A DNA stretch of 18,893 nt from Chloroflexi bacterium UBA4733. Lineage in GTDB: Bacteria; Chloroflexota; UBA4733. The stretch covers positions 1 to 18,893 of the forward strand of contig DHIZ01000044.1 in NCBI GenBank assembly GCA_002404055.1, given 5' to 3'. Position numbers and translations under genes: made by a program. Position 1 is the first letter of the stretch; every line of letters starts with the position of its first letter. The notes below the pieces were generated by a model. It searched no databases, was not told the DNA's origin, and worked only from the letters and a program-made list of their open reading frames with translations. Below are positions 10,455-17,344 of this stretch, in pieces.

Positions 10455-13454
10455 ATGCCTCTGACCATCCGGCGGCTACCGGCACATCGAGGCCTCCCCT
10501 GGCTACTGGCCCTGGCCCTGCTCACCGCACTCTTCGGGACCGGCGCGCGACCAGCGGTTGCGGCTGGCCTGACGGTTTCGGTTACGCAGTATGGAGCGGT
10601 TGGGGACGGCACGACCGACAACACGACAGCATTTCGGAATGCGCTCCGCCAGTTCACTTCGGCCGGCGGCACGCTGACGATTCCGGCCGGCACGTACATG
10701 CTGCAACCGTCTCAGATCACGATCCACGATAACATCACGGTCGCCGGCAGCCAGGCGATTATCAAGGCGAACGTCGTCGGTTACTCGCTGTTCGATGTTA
10801 GCGGCGCCAATATCACCCTCACCGGCCTCACGATCGACGGCAATAATCAGGCGGTCCAGGGCACCGAGGTCGCCAGCGGCTCCAGCAACATCCTCCTGAG
10901 CCAGGACACCTATCAGAACTTCACGCAGACAGCCGGAACTGGTAGCCAATTTTACAGCTCGCTGCCGGTGGGCGTCCATATCGACAACAAGAGCACCGGC
11001 ATTACCATCGACTCCACCACCGTTCAGAACGTCGTCGCCCTCCACCCAGACGGCTGGCCCGATCCTGTTGCGCGCGGCGTTTGGATTGAGGGTGATACGG
11101 TAACCAGCAGCAAAAACATCACCATCGAGAACAGCACGTTCGGCAATGTCGCACCGAAGGACGATGGCGATTGCATCGTCATCCAGGATGCAACGGAGTA
11201 CGCCAACCTTCAGGTCCTTCACAACACCTTCGATGGCTGCGCCAAGCGGGCGATCAAGATCCAGGTCCCCGGGGCAGTGATCGCCAACAACACGATCATC
11301 AATCCTTTCCTGGGCAACAATTCCTATGTCACGGTGACGCCACCCACCGTCTTTGACATGTATTCCGCAATCTCCGTCTACGCTTCCAACGTTGCCGTGT
11401 TCGGCAACACCATCACCGGCGTCGGCAGCTACTACAACGCCATCGAGCTCGGCTTGGGAGTACCGCTGAGTAATGTCAGCGTGCAAGGTAACAGCGTGCA
11501 GATGGGTTCCGGCTCCGGCGCTAACTTGGGCGCGCCGTCCAGTTTCCTGCGCGCCTTTAGCGCCATTGACGAGTTGACCGTCACGAACAATACCTTCAGC
11601 ACCGGCAACGCCGCCAACACCGTTCCCAACGGCATTCGGCTAGATGTCACTGTCACGCGGCCGACGATCAAGAACAACACGATGAGCAACGTCACGACGC
11701 CAATCCAGTGCGTCTCGGCCTGTCAGGCGTCCTACCCGCCTTCGCTGGCTGTCCCCGCCTATTTCCCGCCCGGCGCTCCCTGGACGCAACTGGATCAGGC
11801 AGCGCCGACGGCCGGCCTCGCTGTCATCAACCCGAACAACGGCCCGGGCGCTGCCAGCGACGCCGCCTACGCCAGTCAGGTCGCGGCCAGTCAAAGTGCG
11901 GGCATCGCCGTGCTCGGCTACGTCTATACCCGCTATGCCAACAGCCAGACCGATACCATCACCAACGGCGGCTACGACCGCACCATCGCCAACGTCGAGG
12001 CGGACATCGATAACTATCTCGCCTGGTATCACGTCGACGGCATCTTCTTAGACGAGGCCACCAATACCTGTGACGCCCCCCCCCTCAACTACTACACCAC
12101 ACTGGTGACCTACATCAAGGAGAAGGGCGGCAAGGGCCTCGTCGCGCTCAACCCCGGCACGGCCACTGGCGAGTGCTACATGACGGCAGCGCCGGCGGCC
12201 GACTTCTTCGTCACCTTCGAGGGGCACTACAGCGACTACATCAGCGGCGCCTACAGCCAGCCGGCCTGGGTGAGCAACTATTCGCCCAGCCGTTTCTGGC
12301 ACCTGATCTACGATGCGCCGGACGTCGCCAGCATGCAGAACGCCGTCAACCTCGGCAAGCAGCGCGGCGCCGGCTGGCTCTATGTCACGCCCGATGGCGC
12401 GAGCGGCAGCAACCCCTGGTCAGCGCTACCCAGCGACCCCTACTGGACAGACGAGCTGGACGCGCTGCAGGGCATCCAGCCACCTACTCGCCAGTTGCAG
12501 ACGATTAGGTTCACCGCGCCGACGCCCAGCTACGTCTACGCACCCACCCTCACCTTCCCCGTGACCGCCACGGCAAGCTCGGGACTGCCGGTGGCATTCA
12601 GTGTCGCGGCGGGTAATCCCTGCACGGTTGCCACGACACCGAATGGCGATGGCAGCCACACCGCCACCGTCAGCCACGCCGGTACCTGCGTGATCACTGC
12701 CGGGCAGCCTGGTAACGGCGACTACGCCGCGGCCGCCAACGTCGCGCAGACCTTCACCATCGCCAAGGCGACTCCGGTCCTCACCTGGGCCACGCCGACC
12801 GACATCATCGTCGGCGCCGCCCTAAGCAGCACCCAACTCAATGCCACCGCCGCGGCACCGGGGACTTTCGTCTACACACCTCCGGTCGGCGCCGTGCTCG
12901 AACCTGGCAGCGGCCAGACACTCTCGGCCTCCTTGACGCCAACCGATAGCGCCGACTACAACAGCGGCACAGCGAAGGTGACGATCAGCGTACAGTACCG
13001 CTTCGCCTTCTTGCCGCCCCTGGGCAGCGTGCGACATGGGGGCGGCGGTGGCGAAGGTACTGACCAGTCCACGACGCGAACGGTCAGCACCTTCGAAGTG
13101 GGCCAGGTTATCCCCGTCAAGCTTTCCCTCACCAACGCTCAGGGTGACACCGTCAAGACGGCAACGGCTACCCTGACCGCCAACGGCCAGCCTGCAGTGG
13201 CCACGACGGGTCAAGAGGGTGACAACGGCAGGTCGGTCTCCGGCAACCACTTCCGCTTCCAGGGTGGCCACTACCAGTTCAACCTCAAGACGACGGGTCT
13301 GGTGGCGGGGCCGCTGGCGCTGGTGGTGACGCTGGACGATGGCGCCACCCACAGCATCACCATTACCCTGGTTGCCCCGAACAGTGGTGACGGCAAGGGT
13401 AACAACCAGAGCAACAGCCAGAGCGGTCAGGGCACCGGGCGGAGCTCGGGCTAG
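10455..13454 (+). CDS. Secreted multidomain protein: beta-helix, Spherulin4/GH135-like domain, Ig-like repeats, PxKF domain
   Basis: A 999-residue exported protein. A Sec signal peptide (basic start, hydrophobic core LPWLLALALLTALFG, likely cleavage after AVA36) leads into a right-handed beta-helix (residues about 42-420) that begins with YGAVGDGTTDNTTAF, the pectate-lyase-3/polygalacturonase-type opening. Asn/Thr-rich turns such as ITIENSTFGNV repeat through it. Residues about 429-666 are a Spherulin4 domain, the GH135 fold, starting LAVPAYFPPGAPW, with acidic candidates Asp533-Glu534 (FLDEA) and Glu589 (TFEGHY). Two Ig-like units (about 679-772 and 773-847) and a PxKF domain (about 848-975, VGQVIPVKLSLTN and GGHYQFNLKT) follow, with a Gly/Ser/Asn/Gln tail. 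No anchor is seen, so it is probably released or wall-associated and acts on a polysaccharide. Its stop shares CTAG with the convergent SDR stop. Confidence 0.85.
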   Translation: MPLTIRRLPAHRGLPWLLALALLTALFGTGARPAVAAGLTVSVTQYGAVGDGTTDNTTAFRNALRQFTSAGGTLTIPAGTYMLQPSQITIHDNITVAGSQAIIKANVVGYSLFDVSGANITLTGLTIDGNNQAVQGTEVASGSSNILLSQDTYQNFTQTAGTGSQFYSSLPVGVHIDNKSTGITIDSTTVQNVVALHPDGWPDPVARGVWIEGDTVTSSKNITIENSTFGNVAPKDDGDCIVIQDATEYANLQVLHNTFDGCAKRAIKIQVPGAVIANNTIINPFLGNNSYVTVTPPTVFDMYSAISVYASNVAVFGNTITGVGSYYNAIELGLGVPLSNVSVQGNSVQMGSGSGANLGAPSSFLRAFSAIDELTVTNNTFSTGNAANTVPNGIRLDVTVTRPTIKNNTMSNVTTPIQCVSACQASYPPSLAVPAYFPPGAPWTQLDQAAPTAGLAVINPNNGPGAASDAAYASQVAASQSAGIAVLGYVYTRYANSQTDTITNGGYDRTIANVEADIDNYLAWYHVDGIFLDEATNTCDAPPLNYYTTLVTYIKEKGGKGLVALNPGTATGECYMTAAPAADFFVTFEGHYSDYISGAYSQPAWVSNYSPSRFWHLIYDAPDVASMQNAVNLGKQRGAGWLYVTPDGASGSNPWSALPSDPYWTDELDALQGIQPPTRQLQTIRFTAPTPSYVYAPTLTFPVTATASSGLPVAFSVAAGNPCTVATTPNGDGSHTATVSHAGTCVITAGQPGNGDYAAAANVAQTFTIAKATPVLTWATPTDIIVGAALSSTQLNATAAAPGTFVYTPPVGAVLEPGSGQTLSASLTPTDSADYNSGTAKVTISVQYRFAFLPPLGSVRHGGGGGEGTDQSTTRTVSTFEVGQVIPVKLSLTNAQGDTVKTATATLTANGQPAVATTGQEGDNGRSVSGNHFRFQGGHYQFNLKTTGLVAGPLALVVTLDDGATHSITITLVAPNSGDGKGNNQSNSQSGQGTGRSSG

Positions 13455-14215
13455 CTTCCCATGGCAACCATCTGAGCGCCATCCGCGCGGATGAAAGCAC
13501 CGCTGACGAACTCCGCTTCGTCCGAGGCGAGGAAGGCGGCGACAGCGCCGATCTCGCGGGGCTGGCCGAGCCGGCCCCAGGGGAGGGCGCGGCCGCCAGC
13601 AGCGAGTTCGGCTTCGCTGGCGTAGGCGCGCTCGCCGGGCGTGTCGATCCAACCCGGCGCGATGCAGTTGACCGTGATCCGGTGCGGCGCCAGCTCGTTG
13701 GCGGCCGTGCGCGCCAGGTGAACGGCGGCCGCCTTAGCAGCGTTGTAAGAGGCGGAATGGGCGAACGGCTGCTCGGCATGGATCGAGCTGATCACGATCA
13801 GGCGTCCCCCGCTGCCCTGCGTCACCATGGCATGCGCCGCCAACTGCAGGGTGTGGAAGACGCCCCAGTAGGTCACGGCGAACGTCGCCGCCATCGCCTC
13901 CGGCGTCACCTCCAGGAAGGGCTGGCGGATCGAGTAGCCGGCGTTGGCGACGGCGATATCCAACCGACCGAAGCGCTGCACCGTCGCCGCGATCAGCGCC
14001 TCGACAGCGGCCCGATCGGTAACATCGGCCCGCTGGACCATAACCTGCCGGCCAAGCTGCCCGATCTGACTGCGCAGCGCCTCCGCTTCATCCAGGTGAG
14101 TGACATCGCTGACCACGATGTCGGCGCCGGCTTCCGCCAGCGCCAGGGCGCAAGCCGCGCCGATGCCGCGGGCCCCGCCGGTCACCAGCGCAACCTTGCC
14201 GTTGAGCATTGCCAT
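13451..14215 (-). CDS. Short-chain dehydrogenase/reductase (classical SDR)
   Basis: A 254-residue classical SDR. The cofactor motif is TGGARGIG (residues 13-20 or so), followed by ADVTD and NAGYS. The catalytic set is Ser in VISSIH and the YNAAK Tyr/Lys pair about 13 residues later. The C-terminal part has NCIAPGWIDTPGE and GRLGQPREIGAVAAFLASDE. It is a cytoplasmic NAD(P)-dependent oxidoreductase of the FabG/glucose-dehydrogenase type; the substrate cannot be read. ATG 14215 has GGGAGG 7 nt upstream. It is convergent with the secreted protein gene; the two TAG stops lie on opposite strands of one CTAG (13451-13454), so there is no room for a separate terminator. Confidence 0.88.
   Translation of the reverse strand: MAMLNGKVALVTGGARGIGAACALALAEAGADIVVSDVTHLDEAEALRSQIGQLGRQVMVQRADVTDRAAVEALIAATVQRFGRLDIAVANAGYSIRQPFLEVTPEAMAATFAVTYWGVFHTLQLAAHAMVTQGSGGRLIVISSIHAEQPFAHSASYNAAKAAAVHLARTAANELAPHRITVNCIAPGWIDTPGERAYASEAELAAGGRALPWGRLGQPREIGAVAAFLASDEAEFVSGAFIRADGAQMVAMGS
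13452..13501 (-). repeat. Copy B of the 50-bp repeat: 3' end of the intact SDR gene
   Basis: Partner of the copy at 10261-10310. Here it encodes the true C-terminus of the SDR (RADGAQMVAMGS). The two copies flank the 3-kb secreted-protein gene as direct repeats. Confidence 0.65.
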
Positions 14216-14342
14216 AGAAACCTCCCGATTTCCTTGACGGTCCTCAGTTCCTCGTTACCAAGCGCGCTCCACTGCTGCACCTGCTGGAGCCGGACGCAGC
14301 CAATGATGGCGTGCGTAGAACACACGAGCTGGTTGCCACCTA

Positions 14343-14366
14343 CTCCGCCGCTCCGCCGCTCCGCCG
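14343..14366. repeat. Three perfect tandem copies of CTCCGCCG
   Basis: CTCCGCCG occurs at 14343-14350, 14351-14358 and 14359-14366 without a mismatch. It is a small slippage-prone repeat with no evident function. Confidence 0.8.
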
Positions 14367-14447
14367 GGACAGGAAAAACGCCCCCAATTCAGCCATCATC
14401 GTCACATCCTCCGTGCCTAATGCCTGCGCCAGCCGCTTGACGACCAC

Positions 14448-14469
14448 GCGGGGCGGCGCTTCGCCCCGC
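14448..14469. other. GC-rich hairpin
   Basis: GCGGGGCG (14448-14455) pairs perfectly with CGCCCCGC (14462-14469) around a GCGCTT loop. It has no following T run on either strand, so an intrinsic terminator is not shown. Confidence 0.35.
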
Positions 14470-14520
14470 TCGGGCATCGCGAAGCCGATGGCGCGCCTGC
14501 GGTCTGCGGCCCCGTCCCCC

Positions 14521-14637
14521 CTACGCCCGTCCCAACCGTCGATAACGCGCCTCGGCCAGCGAATACAAGCCGAAGGCGACGAAGCCGAGCGCGACGATGC
14601 CCGCCAGGAAATGGCCGATGGAAGCTCCGGCTGGCAT
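14521..14637 (-). pseudogene. C-terminal remnant of a DUF1206-type membrane protein
   Basis: From ATG 14637 the minus strand encodes 38 residues: a hydrophobic helix (HFLAGIVALGFVAFGLYSLA) followed by EARYRRLGRA and TAG. The GLYSLAEARYRR end is typical of the last helix of DUF1206 membrane proteins, which normally have about six helices. An in-frame TAG lies only five codons upstream, so the rest of the protein is missing. It is probably a remnant, though a small one-helix membrane protein cannot be ruled out. Confidence 0.5.
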
Positions 14638-14741
14638 GGCAGGTATCTCTTTCTACTCCAGCGCTGCCGGGCGATTTTGCCGATAGCGTGTACGCGCCAA
14701 GGTCAGCAAGCGATAATGCACAGATGATGCCAGGGCATCGC

Positions 14742-14783
14742 TTGACTGCCAGTCAGATGATGGGTAAAGTATGTCTACGGGAG
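14742..14783 (+). promoter_or_regulatory. Orphan promoter with TetR-type palindrome and ribosome site but no gene
   Basis: TTGACT (14742-14747), a 17-nt spacer and TAAAGT (14765-14770) face rightward. The perfect palindrome TGACTGCCAGTCA (14743-14755, centred on one base) overlaps the -35 and has the form of many TetR-family operators. GGGAG at 14779-14783 follows the expected transcript start. The only short frame (ATG 14771) stops after nine codons, and beyond it lies the 3' end of the opposing purN. It seems to be the control region of a lost gene. Confidence 0.4.
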
Positions 14784-14802
14784 CAGTTCGAAACACGTAA
14801 CA

Positions 14803-15432
14803 CTACCGTCTATCAACGCGCCGGCCTTCCACCTGTAGTCGCCCGACCAGGTGCAGTCGGATGGCTTCCGGGTAGAGGCGGTGTTCGGCGGAGTGGATGC
14901 GGGCGCCAAGCGTGTCCTCGGTGTCGCCCTCTTCCACCGGTACCGCCGCCTGCAGGATGATCGGACCGTTGTCGTAGTTAGCGAGGCCACCCGGCCAGAC
15001 GTACATCACCGTGACACCCGTCACTTTCACGCCATAGGCCAGGGCGTCGCTGATCGCATGCGCGCCGGGGAAGGCGGGCAGCAAGGCCGGATGCACGTTC
15101 ATGATCTTGTTGGGGAACCGGGCGACAAACTCGTCGGAGCAGACGTGCATCCAGCCGGCCATGATTAGCGCGTCCGGCTGCTCGGCGGCGATGACCTGGG
15201 CCAGGTGCGCGTCGTAGTCGGCGCGCTCCTGGCCGCGCTCCAGCCAGGGTCGCAGCGGTTCGTAGCGGCAGGGGATGCCGGCGCGTTCGGCCCGCTCGCG
15301 GGCGAAGGCCGCTCGGCGGTTGACGATGACCAGCGTGATGCGCGCATCCAGCGTGCCGGCGGCGATCGCGTCGAGCAACGCCTGCAGGTTGGAGCCGCCG
15401 CCGGAAGCCAGCACGACCAGCCGACCGCTCAT
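14803..15432 (-). CDS. purN: Phosphoribosylglycinamide formyltransferase
   Basis: A 209-residue protein of normal length. LVVLASGGGSNLQALLDAI is the phosphate-binding start, MNVHPALLPAFPGAH carries catalytic Asn112 and His114, and NGPII with Asp154 just before it supplies the catalytic Asp. It transfers a formyl group from 10-formyltetrahydrofolate to GAR in purine synthesis. In the segment where the family usually has TVHFV, this protein has TVMYVWPGGLANYDNGP, with Met for His and a slightly longer loop. ATG 15432 overlaps the TGA of purM by four bases (ATGA), so the pair is translationally coupled. Confidence 0.88.
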   Translation of the reverse strand: MSGRLVVLASGGGSNLQALLDAIAAGTLDARITLVIVNRRAAFARERAERAGIPCRYEPLRPWLERGQERADYDAHLAQVIAAEQPDALIMAGWMHVCSDEFVARFPNKIMNVHPALLPAFPGAHAISDALAYGVKVTGVTVMYVWPGGLANYDNGPIILQAAVPVEEGDTEDTLGARIHSAEHRLYPEAIRLHLVGRLQVEGRRVDRR

Positions 15433-16469
15433 CGCAAGGGGCCTTCCAGGAACACGCGCGGTCCACTGGCGACAGCAATCACCTCACCGATCCGGCAGGC
15501 ATCGGCCACCAGGTTGAGGGCCCGCTGGGCCTCCCCGGCCCGCACCACCACCGCCATGCCAATGCCGGCATTAAAGGTGCGCGCCACTTCGGCATCGCTC
15601 AGGCCGCCGCGGCGGCGCAACTCCTGCATGATGGGTGGCAGCGACCAGGCATAGCCGTGCAGACGCATACCGAGACCTTCCGGCAGGCAACGGGGCAGAT
15701 TGTCGAAGAGGCCGCCGCCGGTGATGTGGGCCAGCCCCAGCAGACGCACCTGGGCTCGCAACGTGCGCACCTGCTGAAAGTAGCTGCGATGCTCGGCCAG
15801 CAGCGCCTCACCGTAGGTGCAGCCGAGCAACGGGCTGTAGGTGTGCCATTCCTCCTGGGGAATGAGCCGCCGCGCCAGGGCGTAGCCGTTGGTATGCAGG
15901 CCGGCGGACGGCAAGCCGATCACGACATCGCCCGCCTGGATCTCCTTGCCGTCGATCACGTGGCTGCGCTCGCCGGCGCCCAGCATGCAACCGGCCAGGT
16001 CGTAGTCGCCGGGGGCGTAGATCTCCGGCAGTTCTGCCGTCTCGCCACCGAGCAGCGCGCAACCGGCGGCCTCGCAGGCGGCGCGTGCCCCGGCAATCAC
16101 CGCCGCCACCACCGTTTCATCCAACTGATGCATGCCCAGGTAATCCAGGAAGGCGACCGGCTCCAATCCGGAGCAGAGCAAGTCGTTGATGCCGTGGTTG
16201 ACGATGTCGCGCGCCGTGGCGTCGTGGCGCTGCAGCGCAATGGCCACCTTGAGCTTCGTCCCCACACTATCCACCGTGGCCGCCAGCACCGGCTCGCGCA
16301 ACGGCGGCAACTGAATCAGCCCGCTGAAAGCACCGATGCCGGCCAGCACCCGCGAGTCCGGCCGCCGCGCCACCGTTTCAGCAATCCGCGCATTCACCGC
16401 TGCCTTGCGATCGACATCCACACCAGCCGCCCGGTAGGCGTCGGCGCCGGGGGTAGCACCATCAATCAT
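15429..16469 (-). CDS. purM: Phosphoribosylformylglycinamidine cyclo-ligase (AIR synthetase)
   Basis: A 346-residue protein, the standard length. It shows AYRAAGVDVDRKAAVN near the start, ATVDSVGTKLKVA, HGINDLLCSG, LLGGETAELPEIY, GLHTNGYALARRL and HITGGGLFDNLPRCLP, all PurM signatures. It closes the imidazole ring from FGAM with ATP, two steps after the PurN reaction. ATG 16469 (MIDGATPG) fits the family start; a longer open frame to 16655 has no homology and would run into the vapB promoter. The ribosome site is weak. It is followed by purN with a 4-nt overlap, and no other purine gene lies in the window. Confidence 0.9.
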   Translation of the reverse strand: MIDGATPGADAYRAAGVDVDRKAAVNARIAETVARRPDSRVLAGIGAFSGLIQLPPLREPVLAATVDSVGTKLKVAIALQRHDATARDIVNHGINDLLCSGLEPVAFLDYLGMHQLDETVVAAVIAGARAACEAAGCALLGGETAELPEIYAPGDYDLAGCMLGAGERSHVIDGKEIQAGDVVIGLPSAGLHTNGYALARRLIPQEEWHTYSPLLGCTYGEALLAEHRSYFQQVRTLRAQVRLLGLAHITGGGLFDNLPRCLPEGLGMRLHGYAWSLPPIMQELRRRGGLSDAEVARTFNAGIGMAVVVRAGEAQRALNLVADACRIGEVIAVASGPRVFLEGPLR

Positions 16470-16559
16470 GGAATATCCAGCGACTGGTCGATTGATGCAC
16501 GCGAAGGAATAGCGTCTGGCGACAACAGCGATCTCCCAATGACGATGGCCGATGTCATG

Positions 16560-16594
16560 TTGTACCATCGCAGCCCATGGCATAATGATGGCAT
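16560..16594 (+). promoter_or_regulatory. vapBC promoter with a repeated ATGGCAT element
   Basis: TTGTAC (16560-16565) and CATAAT (16581-16586) form a promoter candidate with a short 15-nt spacer. ATGGCAT occurs at 16577-16583 and again at 16588-16594, one helical turn apart, around the -10 and the VapB start. Two sites one turn apart suit a ribbon-helix-helix antitoxin that represses its own operon. The role is inferred. Confidence 0.4.
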
Positions 16595-16820
16595 GAAAAG
16601 GACAACTATTATGGCAGACGAGGAAGTGCTTGAGCAACTCCGCGCCATTGCTCATCGTGATCGCGTGTCACTAGCAGCAGTGATACGCCAGGGCCTTGAA
16701 TTGCGTGCTGGACAGCAGCGCCGACCGAGGTTTATCGGTGCCGGCTCCTCGAAGGAACCACCTTACAACATGTCAGAGCTCGCTGGCGATCTTGAGTACG
16801 AGCCGCGATCTTGGCGCTGA
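16593..16820 (+). CDS. vapB: VapB-type antitoxin (ribbon-helix-helix)
   Basis: A 75-residue protein. MKRTTIMADEEVLEQLRAIA forms the DNA-binding beta strand and first helix of the ribbon-helix-helix fold, and VSLAAVIRQGLEL is the second helix. The polar tail (PPYNMSELAGDLEYEP) would wrap the toxin. I chose ATG 16593 because it keeps the KRTTI strand. A better ribosome site (AAAAGGA, 16596-16602) serves ATG 16611, but a product from there would lose that strand. The gene overlaps vapC by 10 nt. It neutralises VapC and probably represses the operon. Confidence 0.75.
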   Translation: MKRTTIMADEEVLEQLRAIAHRDRVSLAAVIRQGLELRAGQQRRPRFIGAGSSKEPPYNMSELAGDLEYEPRSWR

Positions 16821-17236
16821 TCTGCGATACCGGGCCACTCTACGCCGCCATGGACGACCAGGAACGCCTGCATACGACGTGCGCCCAGTTGTTGGCAGAG
16901 ACAATGGAGCGACGAGTTGTGCCGGCTCCCGTTGTCGTGGAGCTAGAATGGCTGGCAAGCAGTCGTGGGTTGTCAGACGCATTCGATACCTTTCTGTCGG
17001 ATGTTGAAGACGGCACCGTGATCGTCGAAGCGCTGACGCTCACGGACTATATCCGCTGTCGACAGCTTTGCCGCCAGTACTCGGACTTTCCATTAGGGTT
17101 GGTTGACGCCGCCGTGATCGCAGTGGCCGAGCGCCTCGGCGAGACCAAGATCGTCACGCTCGATCGTCGGCACTTCAGTGTGGTCCGGCCCCGCCACGTC
17201 CGCTCGTTCACGCTCTTGCCTCACCTGGGAGCGTAG
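16811..17236 (+). CDS. vapC: VapC-type PIN-domain ribonuclease toxin
   Basis: A 141-residue PIN-domain protein with the four acidic metal ligands in place: Asp6 (LICDTGPLYA), Glu44 (VVVELEWLA), Asp99 (GLVDAAVIAVAERLG) and Asp118 (IVTLDRRHF). VapC toxins are Mg-dependent RNases, typically cutting tRNA or rRNA loops and stopping translation. The start is TTG at 16811, inside the last codons of vapB and without a good ribosome site. Production should therefore depend on translation of vapB, which keeps toxin below antitoxin. No terminator is seen after the stop. Confidence 0.88.
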   Translation: MALICDTGPLYAAMDDQERLHTTCAQLLAETMERRVVPAPVVVELEWLASSRGLSDAFDTFLSDVEDGTVIVEALTLTDYIRCRQLCRQYSDFPLGLVDAAVIAVAERLGETKIVTLDRRHFSVVRPRHVRSFTLLPHLGA

Positions 17237-17344
17237 GTCTTCCTCATCCCTCCTCTGGTCGGTGACCTCCCCGTCATGTGCGCGGCGCGTGCTGTAGAAT
17301 CAGCCTTGGCACCCGGATCGTGCCCGACCAAGTTAGGAGCACTC

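Larger units (their letters stand above)
14216..14520. other. Intergenic stretch upstream of the SDR gene
   Basis: About 300 bp with no well-supported gene. It holds an 8-bp tandem repeat (14343-14366) and a GC hairpin (14448-14469). A minus-strand frame ending in TAG at 14340-14342 reads LAQALGTEDVTMMAELGAFF, has GGAGG upstream of an ATG pair, and could be the tail of a lost gene, but it matches no family I recognise. Confidence 0.35.

Noticed and set aside
10503..11486. Leftward 327-codon open frame opposite the secreted protein gene
   Set aside because: Asp/Val/Gly-rich antisense of a repeat-rich beta-helix; the plus-strand gene has a signal peptide and domains.
12822..13652. Leftward 276-codon open frame across the end of the secreted protein gene and the SDR gene
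   Set aside because: It crosses two real genes in a wrong frame and shows no domain.
16470..16655. N-terminal extension of purM
   Set aside because: It has no similarity to PurM and crosses the vapBC promoter and vapB start.
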